From positions 18,876 through 82,875 of the forward strand of contig NZ_BMFV01000019.1 of the NCBI RefSeq assembly GCF_014639255.1: a stretch of 64,000 nt of DNA, in the 5' to 3' direction. The stretch is from Pullulanibacillus pueri (GTDB taxonomy: Bacteria; Bacillota; Bacilli; Bacillales; Sporolactobacillaceae). A model generated the notes under the pieces. It did no database searches. It was not told the DNA's origin and worked only from the letters and a program-made list of their open reading frames with translations. The position numbers and the translations under genes were made by a program. Positions 1 to 8,174 of this stretch are shown here, piece after piece. The number at the start of each line of letters is the position of its first letter. Position 1 is the stretch's first letter.

Positions 1-22
1 AAAAGAGTAGTTCTTTAGGCAT
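1..22 (-). CDS. N-terminal fragment of an unidentified gene, cut by the window edge
   Basis: An ATG at 22-20 on the minus strand follows AAGGGAG at a good distance and opens a frame reading MPKELLF to the window edge. Seven residues do not allow identification. It may be a real gene start or chance. Confidence 0.3.
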
Positions 23-139
23 CTATTCTTCTCCCTTATTTCCCATTTTTTAAAAGTCACCCTTACTGCTTTGTCATGATTATTCTTTTTTATAAACTTC
101 CATACGATGCATCCAGGAAGAGACGCCTAACTTGTCCTT

Positions 140-400
140 TTAAGTTCCCTTGTCATCTTTTATAAAAATGGTTTTTATCGTTTCTATAGCTCCAATACTG
201 TATAAAGCGTACTCAATCCCTCTTAAGGTAGTGACATAAGTGATATCTAGCCCTTCAAACCACGAGAACACAAGTCCGAGCCCAATTGAAAGGATGGGTA
301 AATAGCGTTTAGGAAGCTTCAATGCCTTTCTTATGGCATATAAGACAAAGGCGAGGGCTACATATACTCCAAAGTGAATGGAAATTAAGTCCCCCATCAT
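140..400 (-). CDS. Small holin-like membrane protein (Phage_holin_5_2-like), copy 1
   Basis: The product is an 86-residue hydrophobic protein starting MMGDLISIHFG. The ATG at 400 is chosen because AAAGGAG lies 7 bases upstream; a longer frame to 445 has no ribosome site. It has a first membrane segment near residues 8-25, a basic turn (LKLPKRYLP), a second segment near 31-45 and a third near 60-75. The pattern 'YVALAFVLYAI...RYLPILSIGLGLVFSWF' resembles small phage-type holins of the Phage_holin_5_2 family. A paralogue lies at 7613-7900, sharing YVAL.FVLYAI and ..KYALY..G. No endolysin or other phage gene is nearby, so a domesticated role is likely. The family call is by recall; function is inferred. 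Confidence 0.6.
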   Translation of the reverse strand: MMGDLISIHFGVYVALAFVLYAIRKALKLPKRYLPILSIGLGLVFSWFEGLDITYVTTLRGIEYALYSIGAIETIKTIFIKDDKGT

Positions 401-638
401 TAAAAGCTCCTTTCCTCGAGGGAGCTCCCCTAAGTGTACATACATCAGAGGATGATGCTCCCTTGTCTTATTCTATGCCCGTCCTTTACTCAATGTATAG
501 GTAATGATGATAGATCCTCCTAAATACATATGGATTTCATTGTTTGCCTAATTTTCTTAAAGATAGATATTCGCCAATTTCAATTCTTCGGCTTTTACAT
601 AGTATGTAACGTAGTAAAAAACAAAGGAGTGATTCATA

Positions 639-755
639 ATGGCATACGGATCTGGTTGCGGCGGTGGCGGCGGCTACGGTTATGGTAACGGCTTTGCCTT
701 AATCGTAGTATTGTTTATCCTACTCATTATTGTAGGAGCAGCTTACGTCTACTAA
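639..755 (+). CDS. YjcZ-family tiny transmembrane sporulation protein, copy 1
   Basis: The product is a 38-residue miniprotein. It has a Gly/Tyr-rich head ([18 protein letters not shown]) and one invariant membrane segment, [20 protein letters not shown], characteristic of the YjcZ/'tiny TM' sporulation family. AAAGGAG precedes the ATG. This copy is unusual in carrying a Cys and a longer Gly run. CATAGTATG at 598-606 resembles the sigma-K -10 element (CATAnnnTA), suggesting late mother-cell expression. Five more copies occur in this window. Family members are associated with spores; the molecular role is not known. Confidence 0.88.
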   Translation: MAYGSGCGGGGGYGYGNGFALIVVLFILLIIVGAAYVY

Positions 756-763
756 TATTAAAC

Positions 764-793
764 AAACAGCTTCTCATTAACGAGAAGCTGTTT
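764..793. terminator. Bidirectional terminator hairpin
   Basis: A perfect 12-bp inverted repeat (AAACAGCTTCTC / GAGAAGCTGTTT) lies between two convergent genes, with a T-rich flank that is better on the minus side. It can serve the YjcZ gene and the repeat protein. Confidence 0.7.
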
Positions 794-839
794 GAGGTTT
801 GTTAGAATATCATATAAAAATTTTGCCTATTTTTACATA

Positions 840-1331
840 TTAAAAAGGACCGCCAAAAGGCATCGGCCAGCCTGGATGTCCTCCTGGGTAACTACCACTC
901 GGGGGCATACCACCTGGATGTCCACCGTGTGGGGGAAAATGATACCCAGGACCAGGTTGTGGGTAATGATACCCTGGGTGCATAGGCATGCCTCCACCAG
1001 GATGCCCCCCCCAACCATCATGGAATTGACCCTGTTCAGGATCATGATAGCCGTGTTCCCAGTCTTGATGTCCCCAATCTTGACCATCATGTTCATAGCC
1101 TTGATGTCCCCAGCCATACCCATCATGCTCATAGCCTTGGTGCCCATATCCCATAGACCCATCGCCATAGGACGTACCTTGTGTCATTCCTCCATGTTGG
1201 GGATCATATCCCCATTGCCCCTGATGTCCGCCATATCCATCATGATAAGTACCAGGCTGCATCCCTGTTCCTTCTGTCATAAAAGGGTAACCCTCTTCTG
1301 AAGGGCGTTGTGTCTGATAATTCGGATACAT
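840..1331 (-). CDS. Gly/His/Tyr-rich repeat protein, probable spore coat component
   Basis: The product is a 163-residue low-complexity protein rich in Gly, His, Tyr, Pro, Asp and Gln. Residues ~60-100 hold imperfect repeats of the type GHQGYEHDGYGW / GHQGYEHDGQDW / GHQDWEHGYHD. The C-terminal half is HPGG/GGHPGG-rich and ends PMPFGGPF. There is no signal peptide or membrane segment. AGGAGG lies upstream of the ATG. The composition resembles spore coat and crust proteins, with Tyr for cross-linking and His clusters for metal binding, and the convergent neighbour is a sporulation miniprotein. The coat assignment is inferred from composition and context only. Confidence 0.6.
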   Translation of the reverse strand: MYPNYQTQRPSEEGYPFMTEGTGMQPGTYHDGYGGHQGQWGYDPQHGGMTQGTSYGDGSMGYGHQGYEHDGYGWGHQGYEHDGQDWGHQDWEHGYHDPEQGQFHDGWGGHPGGGMPMHPGYHYPQPGPGYHFPPHGGHPGGMPPSGSYPGGHPGWPMPFGGPF

Positions 1332-1466
1332 ACTTTAATAACCTCCTGCTGTTTGATTGCTCACTGACAGTTTATTCTTTAAATGGAATAGTGGTAGCTT
1401 ATCCCTTAGAGTCTAGAGCCCAAATTCCTGGCCTCTATGAACCTGAAACAGCAGAAGGAGAAAACG

Positions 1467-2612
1467 TCAATTAGCTGCCGAACGTAAAAACCTTGGAAAA
1501 CGAATAATCGCAACAATAAAGCCAAGAACTGCAAATATAAGCAAGACACCTAACGATTTCCAAATATCACCGACATGCGCATGGTGGACAATAATATCTT
1601 GAAGCGCTTTTTGAGCCCAAAATTGTGGAAAAAAGTGACCTAATTTCTGAACAAAGTCTGGCATGAGATACGAAGGGACCCAAAGGCCTCCCAGCATTGC
1701 TCCAGCAAGGGCGATGACCTGTGTTACAACCATACCGACAGTTTCACCACTGACTAAGAAGGAAAGGGCTAAACCAATCCCTGTACCACAGAGACTAATA
1801 CAGATGATGATTAGGGCCATCGCAGTAAGATCCCCTAATTTTAAATCATACATCCAATGACCAAAAGCAAAAAGAACAATACATTGCGCAATCACCGTGA
1901 GAACAAAAGGAATCCACATCCCGATCAAATAATAATAGGGTTTGATGCTCGTACTTCTAATCCTAGAGATGAGTCCCGATTCTTTCTCCTTGAAAAAGCG
2001 ACGGACCATCGATATCATAATATAAAAGACAAACATTACTGTCATTCCCGGTACAACTTGTGAAATATAGTCGACATTGTCCGAGGTGGTGTTCACGTCT
2101 TTAATCTGGATGGGGGCTTTTAAGGCTTGAGTGGCTTCAGCCTGTGTTTGCCCCATCTTAACCAATGTTTGTTGGAGTTTTTGTTCCCGATATTGATTCG
2201 TAATATTATTTAAGACAGATTCTATAGGTGCTACGGATGAGGCCTGGGTAGGATCCTGATAGAGCTTAATCGCGGCCTGCTGACCGGCATTCAAATCCGC
2301 TTCAAAATCTTTTGGGACGACAATTAAGGAATCTTGCTGACCTTGTTCAATTTTATGAACCTGTTGCTGCAAATTTGCTTCAGAATCTTTTTCTACCTTC
2401 ATGCCGGGTAGAGCTGTAATTTGCTTTAGAAAAGCTTTAGATGCAGTGGATTGATCTTGGTCAACCACATGAAAGGTCAACGAAGCGTCATCCGTATTAT
2501 TGAAAATAGAACCAAACATGACGATAAAGATTAAAGGCATGAGCAATAGAAAAAAGAAATTCGCCTTTTCTTTTACCATAATTTTAAGTTCTTTGATTAT
2601 AATTGCTTTCAC
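1467..2612 (-). CDS. ABC-2 type exporter permease (LnrM/N-like)
   Basis: The product is an ABC-2 family membrane permease (~381 aa). It has an N-terminal membrane anchor (FFFLLLMPLIFIVMFG), a large extracytoplasmic domain of about 150 residues, then five membrane segments. This is the ABC2_membrane_3 layout seen in YfiM/YfiN (LnrM/LnrN)-type drug and lipopeptide exporters. I chose the GTG at 2612, giving MKAIIIKELKIM, which is typical of the family and has AGGGGA 4-5 bases upstream; an ATG at 2630 lacks a good site. It is the last gene of the GntR-regulated operon and lies 41 bp after the ATPase. The substrate cannot be read. Confidence 0.85.
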   Translation of the reverse strand: MKAIIIKELKIMVKEKANFFFLLLMPLIFIVMFGSIFNNTDDASLTFHVVDQDQSTASKAFLKQITALPGMKVEKDSEANLQQQVHKIEQGQQDSLIVVPKDFEADLNAGQQAAIKLYQDPTQASSVAPIESVLNNITNQYREQKLQQTLVKMGQTQAEATQALKAPIQIKDVNTTSDNVDYISQVVPGMTVMFVFYIMISMVRRFFKEKESGLISRIRSTSIKPYYYLIGMWIPFVLTVIAQCIVLFAFGHWMYDLKLGDLTAMALIIICISLCGTGIGLALSFLVSGETVGMVVTQVIALAGAMLGGLWVPSYLMPDFVQKLGHFFPQFWAQKALQDIIVHHAHVGDIWKSLGVLLIFAVLGFIVAIIRFPRFLRSAAN

Positions 2613-2653
2613 ACTTTCCCCTACTTTCATTAGTTATGACATCTCGTTATTCA

Positions 2654-3625
2654 TTAATCTCTTAAGGCTGTTCCTGTAACTCTCAGAAAGACATTCTCTA
2701 ACGAAGGTCTTACAATTTCCAATTGCTTAACCTCCCAGTGGTTTGCCGCTGCTAGATTTAATAATACTTTCATCGTCTCCGCTACTTTCTCAGTCTCTAA
2801 TATCCATCCTGAGCCTTCCTTCACGACTTTAATATCTTCAGAGAGTTCAGGGGGTATGTCCATATTAGCCACTTCGAGGTAGATGGCTTTCTTTCCAAAT
2901 TCCTCAAGCAATGCACCTAGTGGACCTTGAGCTTTTACACTTCCTTCGTCAATAATCGCAATTTCATCACACAAGACCTCTACCTCTTCCATATAGTGGG
3001 TAGAGTAAATGATCGTAGTTCCCTGCCTATTAAGATCCCGAATCATATCAAAAATATGGTTTCTTGATTGCGGATCAATACCTACTGTTGGTTCATCGAG
3101 GATGAGAAGCTTAGGACGATGAAGCAGAGCTGCACCGATATTAATGCGTCGCTTCATCCCACCAGAAAAGGTCTTAATGGCATCCTTTCCGCGATCGGCC
3201 AAGCCTGTTTGAATAAGCACTTCTTCGACTCTTTTCTTAAGGGCGTTGCCTTGCATCCCGTACATCTGCCCAAAGAAGATGAGATTATCATAAGCACTTA
3301 ATTGTTCATATAAAGTAATCTCTTGGGGAACATAGCCTATATATTTTGAGACTATCGCTTGATCCTTGGAAACATCCTTCCCAAGCAGCTTTGCCGATCC
3401 TTTATTTGCTTTAATAACACCCGTAAGAATTTTCATCGTTGTTGATTTCCCAGCACCATTTGGACCGAGCAAGCCATAGGAACTGCCATTTTTAACAGAA
3501 AAAGAAACATCCTTTAATGCTTGCACCTTCCCATACATTTTCGTTAAGCGATTGACTTCTAACAGTACCTCTGAATGGTGACTATTTAGTGTATCTCGCT
3601 GACTCATTTTCTCAGTAACTTTCAT
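2654..3625 (-). CDS. ABC transporter ATP-binding protein (exporter, with C-terminal extension)
   Basis: The product is a ~323-residue ATPase partner of the ABC-2 permease downstream. Walker A is GPNGAGKST, the signature is SGGMKRR, Walker B is LLILDEPTVGIDPQ, and the switch histidine is in STHYMEE. About 90 residues follow the nucleotide domain (DUF4162-like), ending RPSLENVFLRVTG, usual for drug and lipopeptide exporters such as LnrL. AGGAGG lies 8 bases before the ATG at 3625; a GTG one codon earlier is possible. It is the fourth gene of the operon, 12 bp after the preceding permease. Confidence 0.9.
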   Translation of the reverse strand: MKVTEKMSQRDTLNSHHSEVLLEVNRLTKMYGKVQALKDVSFSVKNGSSYGLLGPNGAGKSTTMKILTGVIKANKGSAKLLGKDVSKDQAIVSKYIGYVPQEITLYEQLSAYDNLIFFGQMYGMQGNALKKRVEEVLIQTGLADRGKDAIKTFSGGMKRRINIGAALLHRPKLLILDEPTVGIDPQSRNHIFDMIRDLNRQGTTIIYSTHYMEEVEVLCDEIAIIDEGSVKAQGPLGALLEEFGKKAIYLEVANMDIPPELSEDIKVVKEGSGWILETEKVAETMKVLLNLAAANHWEVKQLEIVRPSLENVFLRVTGTALRD

Positions 3626-3637
3626 CACTTTCTCCTC

Positions 3638-4414
3638 CTAAAGGGACAACTTCTTATCTAAGAGATAAGCTGTCACACGTAATATGACATAAGATAAAAC
3701 CCAGCTTAGAACAATGTAAATCCAAAGTGTGTGTGTATATGGAAAGAAGGATACAGAGCGACCTTCAGACATTTGCATAAAAACATTATTTTGGTTATTA
3801 CCAACAATAAACCAATAAAGAAAACTTCCTCCCCACATGCAGAGAATCCAGAGAATCGGTGTCATGAAACTTAATAAAGTGTGTTGAGCCACGACAAGAA
3901 ATTGCCCTGCCGCAAGGAGAAACGGACTGAAAAACAACATAATGATGATCCAATTAAACCCTAAGCGCATGAACTGACTAATTTCCGACCAATGAAAATG
4001 ATCCTGAAGACACGTGAGATAAGTAGAATAGATCACGGCCAGACACATCAGTCCAATGAAAAAGAGCACGATTTGAATCAGATTTGCGATCAATTTGGCT
4101 GATAAAAGGGTCTCACGCCGATAAGGCAATGTTAACCACCAGCCCAAAGTTTCATTGTCCCATTCTCTTTTTACTGCCCCAAATCCCCAGAAAAACACAA
4201 AGTAGGGAAACCCAAGCGTGCAAAACCAGCTGTTATTTAAGGAAAAATGTGTTTTCATTGTGACGACGGTCATGACAGCAAAGAACAAAAGTAACATAAC
4301 AACATAGTAAGTAATCCTTGCCTTACGTCCACGGAAATTCTTTCTTCCCTTTCTCCGATTAGCGCCAGCAAAAAATTCATGTCGAACGAGTTTCCAAAAG
4401 ACTTGAGAGGTCAT
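3638..4414 (-). CDS. ABC-type permease subunit of the YtrA-like operon
   Basis: The product is a 258-residue polytopic membrane protein with about six hydrophobic segments. Its N-terminus is basic and cytoplasmic (RRKGRKNFRGRKAR). The motif KREWDNETLGWWLTLPYRRETLL after the second segment resembles the coupling loop of ABC-2-like permeases. Its ATG overlaps the stop of the upstream ATPase by 4 bp (ATGA), so the pair is translationally coupled. Together they look like a YtrB/YtrC-type unit. The substrate is unknown. Confidence 0.8.
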   Translation of the reverse strand: MTSQVFWKLVRHEFFAGANRRKGRKNFRGRKARITYYVVMLLLFFAVMTVVTMKTHFSLNNSWFCTLGFPYFVFFWGFGAVKREWDNETLGWWLTLPYRRETLLSAKLIANLIQIVLFFIGLMCLAVIYSTYLTCLQDHFHWSEISQFMRLGFNWIIIMLFFSPFLLAAGQFLVVAQHTLLSFMTPILWILCMWGGSFLYWFIVGNNQNNVFMQMSEGRSVSFFPYTHTLWIYIVLSWVLSYVILRVTAYLLDKKLSL

Positions 4415-5124
4415 TGTCTTTCAAGCCTCCTTTTATAAAACGTTTTAAAAACTTGATGCATAGAGCCATATTGAGCTCTTAACGTCTCTGTTTCGCCTGA
4501 CCAAATCGCTGTCCCTTTATCCATAAAAATACTGTAATCAAATAATCCTTCAATCTCATGAATCTCATGTGTACTAATTAGGATCGTCTGATTCCTCTCT
4601 TGCAGATAGTCTATCAATCCATCAATAATCTGTTCTCGCGAAATAATATCTATCCCTGTAAATGGTTCGTCAAGTATAACTAAAGGCACGTTCCGGGCAA
4701 TACATAAAATCAGCATTAAGCGTGCTTCCTGCCCTCGTGACATGCCTTGGACTTTCATGTCTCGCCCGATGTCCATATAATCCGCCAGCTTTATCGCTGT
4801 CTCCAGTTCGAAATGATCAAGAAAATGCTTCGCCCACTTGAAGGCTTCATCAACAGTATGATTTGGATACCATCGAGCCCGATCAGGTAAGTAAGCAATA
4901 TCTTTATTAGTCTTCCAGCCTGGTTTTCGATCTAGAATCTTCATCTGCCCTGAATCTGGTTTGACGAGTCCGACTAACGAGCGGAAAAAGGTGGATTTCC
5001 CACAACCATTAGGTCCTAAAATGCCTACAATTCCATTTCCAGGTATGCTTAAGCTCAAATGATCCAGAGCCTTTTTTTTGCCATAAGTTTTTGTGACCTC
5101 TTTACAGGTAATCACAGCATTCAC
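4411..5124 (-). CDS. ABC transporter ATP-binding protein (YtrB-like)
   Basis: The product is a 237-residue nucleotide-binding subunit. Walker A is GILGPNGCGKSTFF (~residues 33-46), Walker B is LVILDEPFTGID and the switch His is in STHEIHEIE. The ABC signature is degenerate: MSRGQ where LSGGQ is canonical, so the first Gly is Arg. That is tolerated in several ABC-2 exporter ATPases but could lower activity. The gene starts 12 bp after the GntR regulator and overlaps the permease by 4 bp. By analogy with ytrAB it is probably the core of a self-regulated exporter. Confidence 0.87.
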   Translation of the reverse strand: MNAVITCKEVTKTYGKKKALDHLSLSIPGNGIVGILGPNGCGKSTFFRSLVGLVKPDSGQMKILDRKPGWKTNKDIAYLPDRARWYPNHTVDEAFKWAKHFLDHFELETAIKLADYMDIGRDMKVQGMSRGQEARLMLILCIARNVPLVILDEPFTGIDIISREQIIDGLIDYLQERNQTILISTHEIHEIEGLFDYSIFMDKGTAIWSGETETLRAQYGSMHQVFKTFYKRRLERQ

Positions 5125-5136
5125 AACTAACCCTCC

Positions 5137-5526
5137 TCAATTTCCCAAGTGCTTCTTATCCATATAAGTCTTAATATCACTCCATGAATACCCTAAATTC
5201 TCCATTTGCAGAATAAAGGATTCAATATATTTTCCTGCTAATTGATGCCTGAAATGATCCACTTGCTCTTTCGAGGCTGTCACGAAGGTGCCTTGGCCTC
5301 TTCGTTTTTCCGTTAAACCATCACGCTCTAATTCTTGATAAGCGCGCATGACAGTATTCGGATTTATTTTCAATGCCTGTGCTAATTCGCGCACGGATGG
5401 TATCTTATCTCCCAAATCAATCTCCCCCTTAGCAATCGAGCTTCGAAATTGATCTAATATTTGTTCATATAAGGGTTGGCTGAAATCAATCTGAAAATGA
5501 ATGCTTCCAACCTGTTGGTTTTCCAT
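5137..5526 (-). CDS. GntR-family transcriptional regulator, YtrA subfamily
   Basis: The product is a 129-residue regulator made almost entirely of the GntR winged helix: PLYEQILDQFRSSIAKGEI, then DKIPSVRELAQALKINPNTVMRAYQELERDGL, then RRGQGTFV. The tail is short and helical, as in YtrA-type repressors, which lack a large effector domain. The ATG at 5526 is chosen for GGAGGG six bases upstream; a frame from 5550 has no site. It heads a five-gene operon with two ABC ATPases and two permeases. A perfect palindrome overlaps its promoter (5571-5597), so autorepression is very likely. Such operons typically answer cell-wall antibiotic stress, but no inducer can be read here. Confidence 0.9.
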   Translation of the reverse strand: MENQQVGSIHFQIDFSQPLYEQILDQFRSSIAKGEIDLGDKIPSVRELAQALKINPNTVMRAYQELERDGLTEKRRGQGTFVTASKEQVDHFRHQLAGKYIESFILQMENLGYSWSDIKTYMDKKHLGN

Positions 5527-5570
5527 GATCTTCCCTCCAACCTGAAACACTCCAATGTATCCCCTGATCT

Positions 5571-5597
5571 AAGTGTATTATATCACTTAATACACTT
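5571..5597. promoter_or_regulatory. Perfect palindromic operator of the YtrA-like regulator
   Basis: AAGTGTATTA at 5571-5580 and its exact reverse complement TAATACACTT at 5588-5597 are separated by 7 bp. The GTGTATTA..TAATACAC core is the type bound by YtrA-subfamily GntR regulators. It covers the -10 and spacer of the operon promoter. Confidence 0.85.
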
Positions 5598-5604
5598 GGT
5601 GCAA
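5577..5604 (-). promoter_or_regulatory. Sigma-A promoter of the GntR-ABC operon
   Basis: Reading the minus strand, TTGCAC (5604-5599) and TATAAT (5582-5577) are 16 bp apart. The palindromic operator overlaps the spacer and the -10. Confidence 0.75.
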
Positions 5605-5696
5605 TAGGCAAATGTAAAATAAATTGTGCACGGGACCACAACTGCTGAAAACTAAAAGGAAAGTCCAGCATCCACAAAGGAGTTCAGAGTGAACGA

Positions 5697-5730
5697 CAAA
5701 AAAGAGTGACCTGATTTAAAAGTCACTCTT
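5697..5730 (-). terminator. Terminator after yerD
   Basis: Stem AAGAGTGAC/GTCACTCTT with an 11-base loop is followed by TTTTTTG on the minus strand. Confidence 0.8.
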
Positions 5731-5744
5731 GCTTAGATAACATT

Positions 5745-7382
5745 CTATTTTGTCGCAAACGTATCCTCTATAGGGTAGGGCTCAGCTTGCACTCTTTCAT
5801 CGATGGCTTTATACACATCAACCAATGATTGAACGATGCCAACATCGTCTTTATAAGAAATATGACTTGGTCTGAAGTGAATCGGTGAATCAATCCCTGC
5901 AGCTGCAGCAATTCGGAATAATCCCTTCCTTAGAGAAACAACATAATTCACAACACGCCATTTCTTTTCATCAATAACAAGTGCTCTTTGCAGATGGGGA
6001 TCGGTGGTTGCTACCCCAGTAGGACAAATATTGGAATGACATTTCAACGCTTGAATACAGCCGACTGTAATCATAAAACCACGTGCAATATTAATAAGAT
6101 CTGCTCCCATGGCCAGCGCAATGGCGATGCGATCAGGCGTTATCATTTTACCGGAGGCAATAATCCTCACTCGATCCCTTACCCCAAAGCGACGTAAGGT
6201 CGCATCTAAAATAGGAAGCGCCGAACGGATCGGTAAGCCGACACTATCAATGAGTTCTTGATAGGAGGCACCTGTCCCGCCTTCGCCACCATCTACCGTA
6301 ATAAAATCAGGTGCCTTACCTGAAGCTTTCATTGCAGCGGCCAAGTCAAAGATGGCATTATTGCTGCCAACCACTAACTTGCAGCCGACAGGCTTTCCTG
6401 TGTGTTGCCTAATTTTTTCAATCCAATCGAGCATCGATTGAGGATCACTAAATTCATTAAAACGATTCGGACTGTCGACTGATTTCCAAGGCTCCACTTT
6501 ACGGATTTCTGCAATTTCTGGAGTCACCTTCTCACCATCAACATGACCACCACGAGCCTTGGCTCCTTGAGCAAGTTTCAGTTCAAAGGCCTTAATTTGT
6601 GGGATTTCACTTTTTCTCTTAAGCTCATCCCAATCAAACTGACCCTCCTTGTCACGAACACCAAAGAGTCCTGGTCCAATCTGCATGATAATATCGACAC
6701 CACCCTTTAAGTGGTAAGACGATAGTCCTCCCTCACCCGTATTCATCCAAGTGCCTTTAGCCATACCCAATCCTTCCGAAAGAGCGGTAATTGCATTCTT
6801 ACCTAAGGCACCATAACTCATTGCAGACATCCCAATCAGCCCCTTTACTGTGAAGGGGTATCTACAGGTTTCTTTGCCGATCGTGACGACATCCTCATCT
6901 TCCAATAAATAAGCAAGGGATTCATCCTCAACGAACGTCTCTCTTCTATTGCCAAAAAGAGAATCCTTTTCTAATACATATTTTTTGGATTTGACCTTTA
7001 TTTCCCGATCAATTTTCATTTCGTGCATTTGTTTTGGGAAGAGATGATTACGCACATAATACCCTTCTTCTTCAAAATCTCTTTTTGAACCAAAGCCCAA
7101 GACATCCCTTTTATACTTTGCTGTTTTTACCACATGCTCATAATCATCACGGCTAAAAGGTCTTCCTTCTTTATCACTATTGAACCAATACTGGCGCATC
7201 TCCGGACCAATGGCTTCAAGAAAATAACGCACCTTTCCGAGAACCGGATAATTACGTAAAATGGGATGCCTCTTCTGTGTTCGGTCATGTATAAATAAGA
7301 TCAAAAGAATGATGATCACAGCTATAATCACCGCTATCATGAAGAGAAATCCGATAACTGTAAAAATATGTGCTAATGGCAA
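5745..7382 (-). CDS. yerD: FMN-dependent glutamate-synthase-like oxidoreductase (YerD family)
   Basis: The product (~545 aa) is one membrane segment (residues ~5-32) followed by the FMN-binding GOGAT domain found in the large subunit of glutamate synthase. Visible features are the glycine-rich GMSAMSYGALG, the barrel segment KAFELKLAQGAKARGGHVDGEKV, DFITVDGGEGGTGA, GADLINIARGFM and the Cys cluster C-x5-C (CHSNICPTGVATTDP). It lacks the glutaminase domain, as in YerD, so its electron donor and substrate are not defined. I chose the TTG at 7382 because AAGGAGG lies 7 bases upstream; an in-frame ATG at 7502 has no site. It is monocistronic, with its own terminator. Confidence 0.85.
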   Translation of the reverse strand: MPLAHIFTVIGFLFMIAVIIAVIIILLILFIHDRTQKRHPILRNYPVLGKVRYFLEAIGPEMRQYWFNSDKEGRPFSRDDYEHVVKTAKYKRDVLGFGSKRDFEEEGYYVRNHLFPKQMHEMKIDREIKVKSKKYVLEKDSLFGNRRETFVEDESLAYLLEDEDVVTIGKETCRYPFTVKGLIGMSAMSYGALGKNAITALSEGLGMAKGTWMNTGEGGLSSYHLKGGVDIIMQIGPGLFGVRDKEGQFDWDELKRKSEIPQIKAFELKLAQGAKARGGHVDGEKVTPEIAEIRKVEPWKSVDSPNRFNEFSDPQSMLDWIEKIRQHTGKPVGCKLVVGSNNAIFDLAAAMKASGKAPDFITVDGGEGGTGASYQELIDSVGLPIRSALPILDATLRRFGVRDRVRIIASGKMITPDRIAIALAMGADLINIARGFMITVGCIQALKCHSNICPTGVATTDPHLQRALVIDEKKWRVVNYVVSLRKGLFRIAAAAGIDSPIHFRPSHISYKDDVGIVQSLVDVYKAIDERVQAEPYPIEDTFATK

Positions 7383-7449
7383 TGCATAGCCTCCTTTACT
7401 CAAATATTGCCTTATATTCCTTCTATTTTTGCCAAAAATCATGCTATTT

Positions 7450-7552
7450 ATTAGAAAACTTGGCTTGTCGCCAAGCCCTAATGGCGAAAGCCTAAGTTGC
7501 ACTTATAAGGTCTTCCACTCAATTAAAAATTCTGACGTTATAAGATAGAAAA
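7450..7552. repeat. Dispersed non-coding repeat, family A, copy 1
   Basis: The stretch CTTGGCTTGTCGCCAAGCC / TAATGGC / AAGTTGCAC / CTTATAAGGTCT / GTTATAA recurs in diverged form at 60555-60660 and, in part, at 53940-54010. It contains the small hairpin GGCTT-gtcgcc-AAGCC. No frame is supported. Confidence 0.55.
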
Positions 7553-7612
7553 AACGAACGAAAAAAAGGATCTCTGCCTTTATTCGTTCGCCTCTCAATT
7601 TAGGGTCCTTAT

Positions 7613-7900
7613 TTACTTTGGCTTACTTTTTTTATCCTTCCGATTGTTAACGTTTTCTGCCTTTTCAAGTGTAAATTTAATCGTTCCGACTGTCCCTACA
7701 CCGTATAAAGCGTATTTTATTCCCACTAACAAAACATGAGGTGAAAATTCACCTGATTGAAACCATGCGTAAGCAATGCCCAAAACTATAGCTACTAGAG
7801 GAATGTAGCGATTCTTAATATGTGTAGCTTCATGGATCGCATAGAGTACAAAGCCTAAGGCCACATAGGCACCAAAATTCATAGATAACAGTTGATCCAT
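7613..7900 (-). CDS. Small holin-like membrane protein (Phage_holin_5_2-like), copy 2
   Basis: The product is a ~95-residue paralogue of the protein at 140-400. MDQLLSMNFGAYVALGFVLYAI is followed by KNRYIPLVAIVLGIAYAWF and a third hydrophobic stretch, then a highly charged lysine-rich tail (NNRKDKKSKPK), the usual holin C-terminus. The ATG at 7900 is set by GGGAGGAGA about 7 bases upstream. There are no phage genes around it. Two copies 7 kb apart suggest duplication and a non-phage role, or remnants of one. Confidence 0.65.
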   Translation of the reverse strand: MDQLLSMNFGAYVALGFVLYAIHEATHIKNRYIPLVAIVLGIAYAWFQSGEFSPHVLLVGIKYALYGVGTVGTIKFTLEKAENVNNRKDKKSKPK

Positions 7901-8132
7901 TCGACACTCTCCTCCCACCCTAAAATCCGTATAACAGACCCTATTATTTATGTATGGAGTTTCTTATAAAAAGATGTCGGCGCTTGTCCCTTTCAAGAAG
8001 ATTTATCCTATTCCGCAGAAGGCTCCCACTTCTTGGCTTAAGAAAGGCGCTTTGGTTACCGTTTTTCTTAAAAATCTGGAATACGGGCTTCACAACGTCC
8101 TAATGACCAAAATTTTATCTTTCTTAAAATGT

Positions 8133-8168
8133 AAAAAAAGTTGCTACCCCTGCTGGCGATAGCAACTT
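8133..8168 (-). terminator. Terminator after uppP
   Basis: Stem AAGTTGCTA/TAGCAACTT with a 12-base loop runs into TTTTTTTA on the minus strand. Confidence 0.8.
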
Positions 8169-8174
8169 AAAAAT

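Noticed and set aside
792..1301. Plus-strand open frame of 169 codons across the repeat protein
   Set aside because: It is the antisense of the Gly/His/Tyr repeat gene, has a Met/Pro/Ile-rich artefactual composition and no ribosome site.
7950..8162. Plus-strand frame of 70 codons
   Set aside because: No ribosome site; the DNA is a patchwork of short inverted pieces and ends in the uppP terminator.
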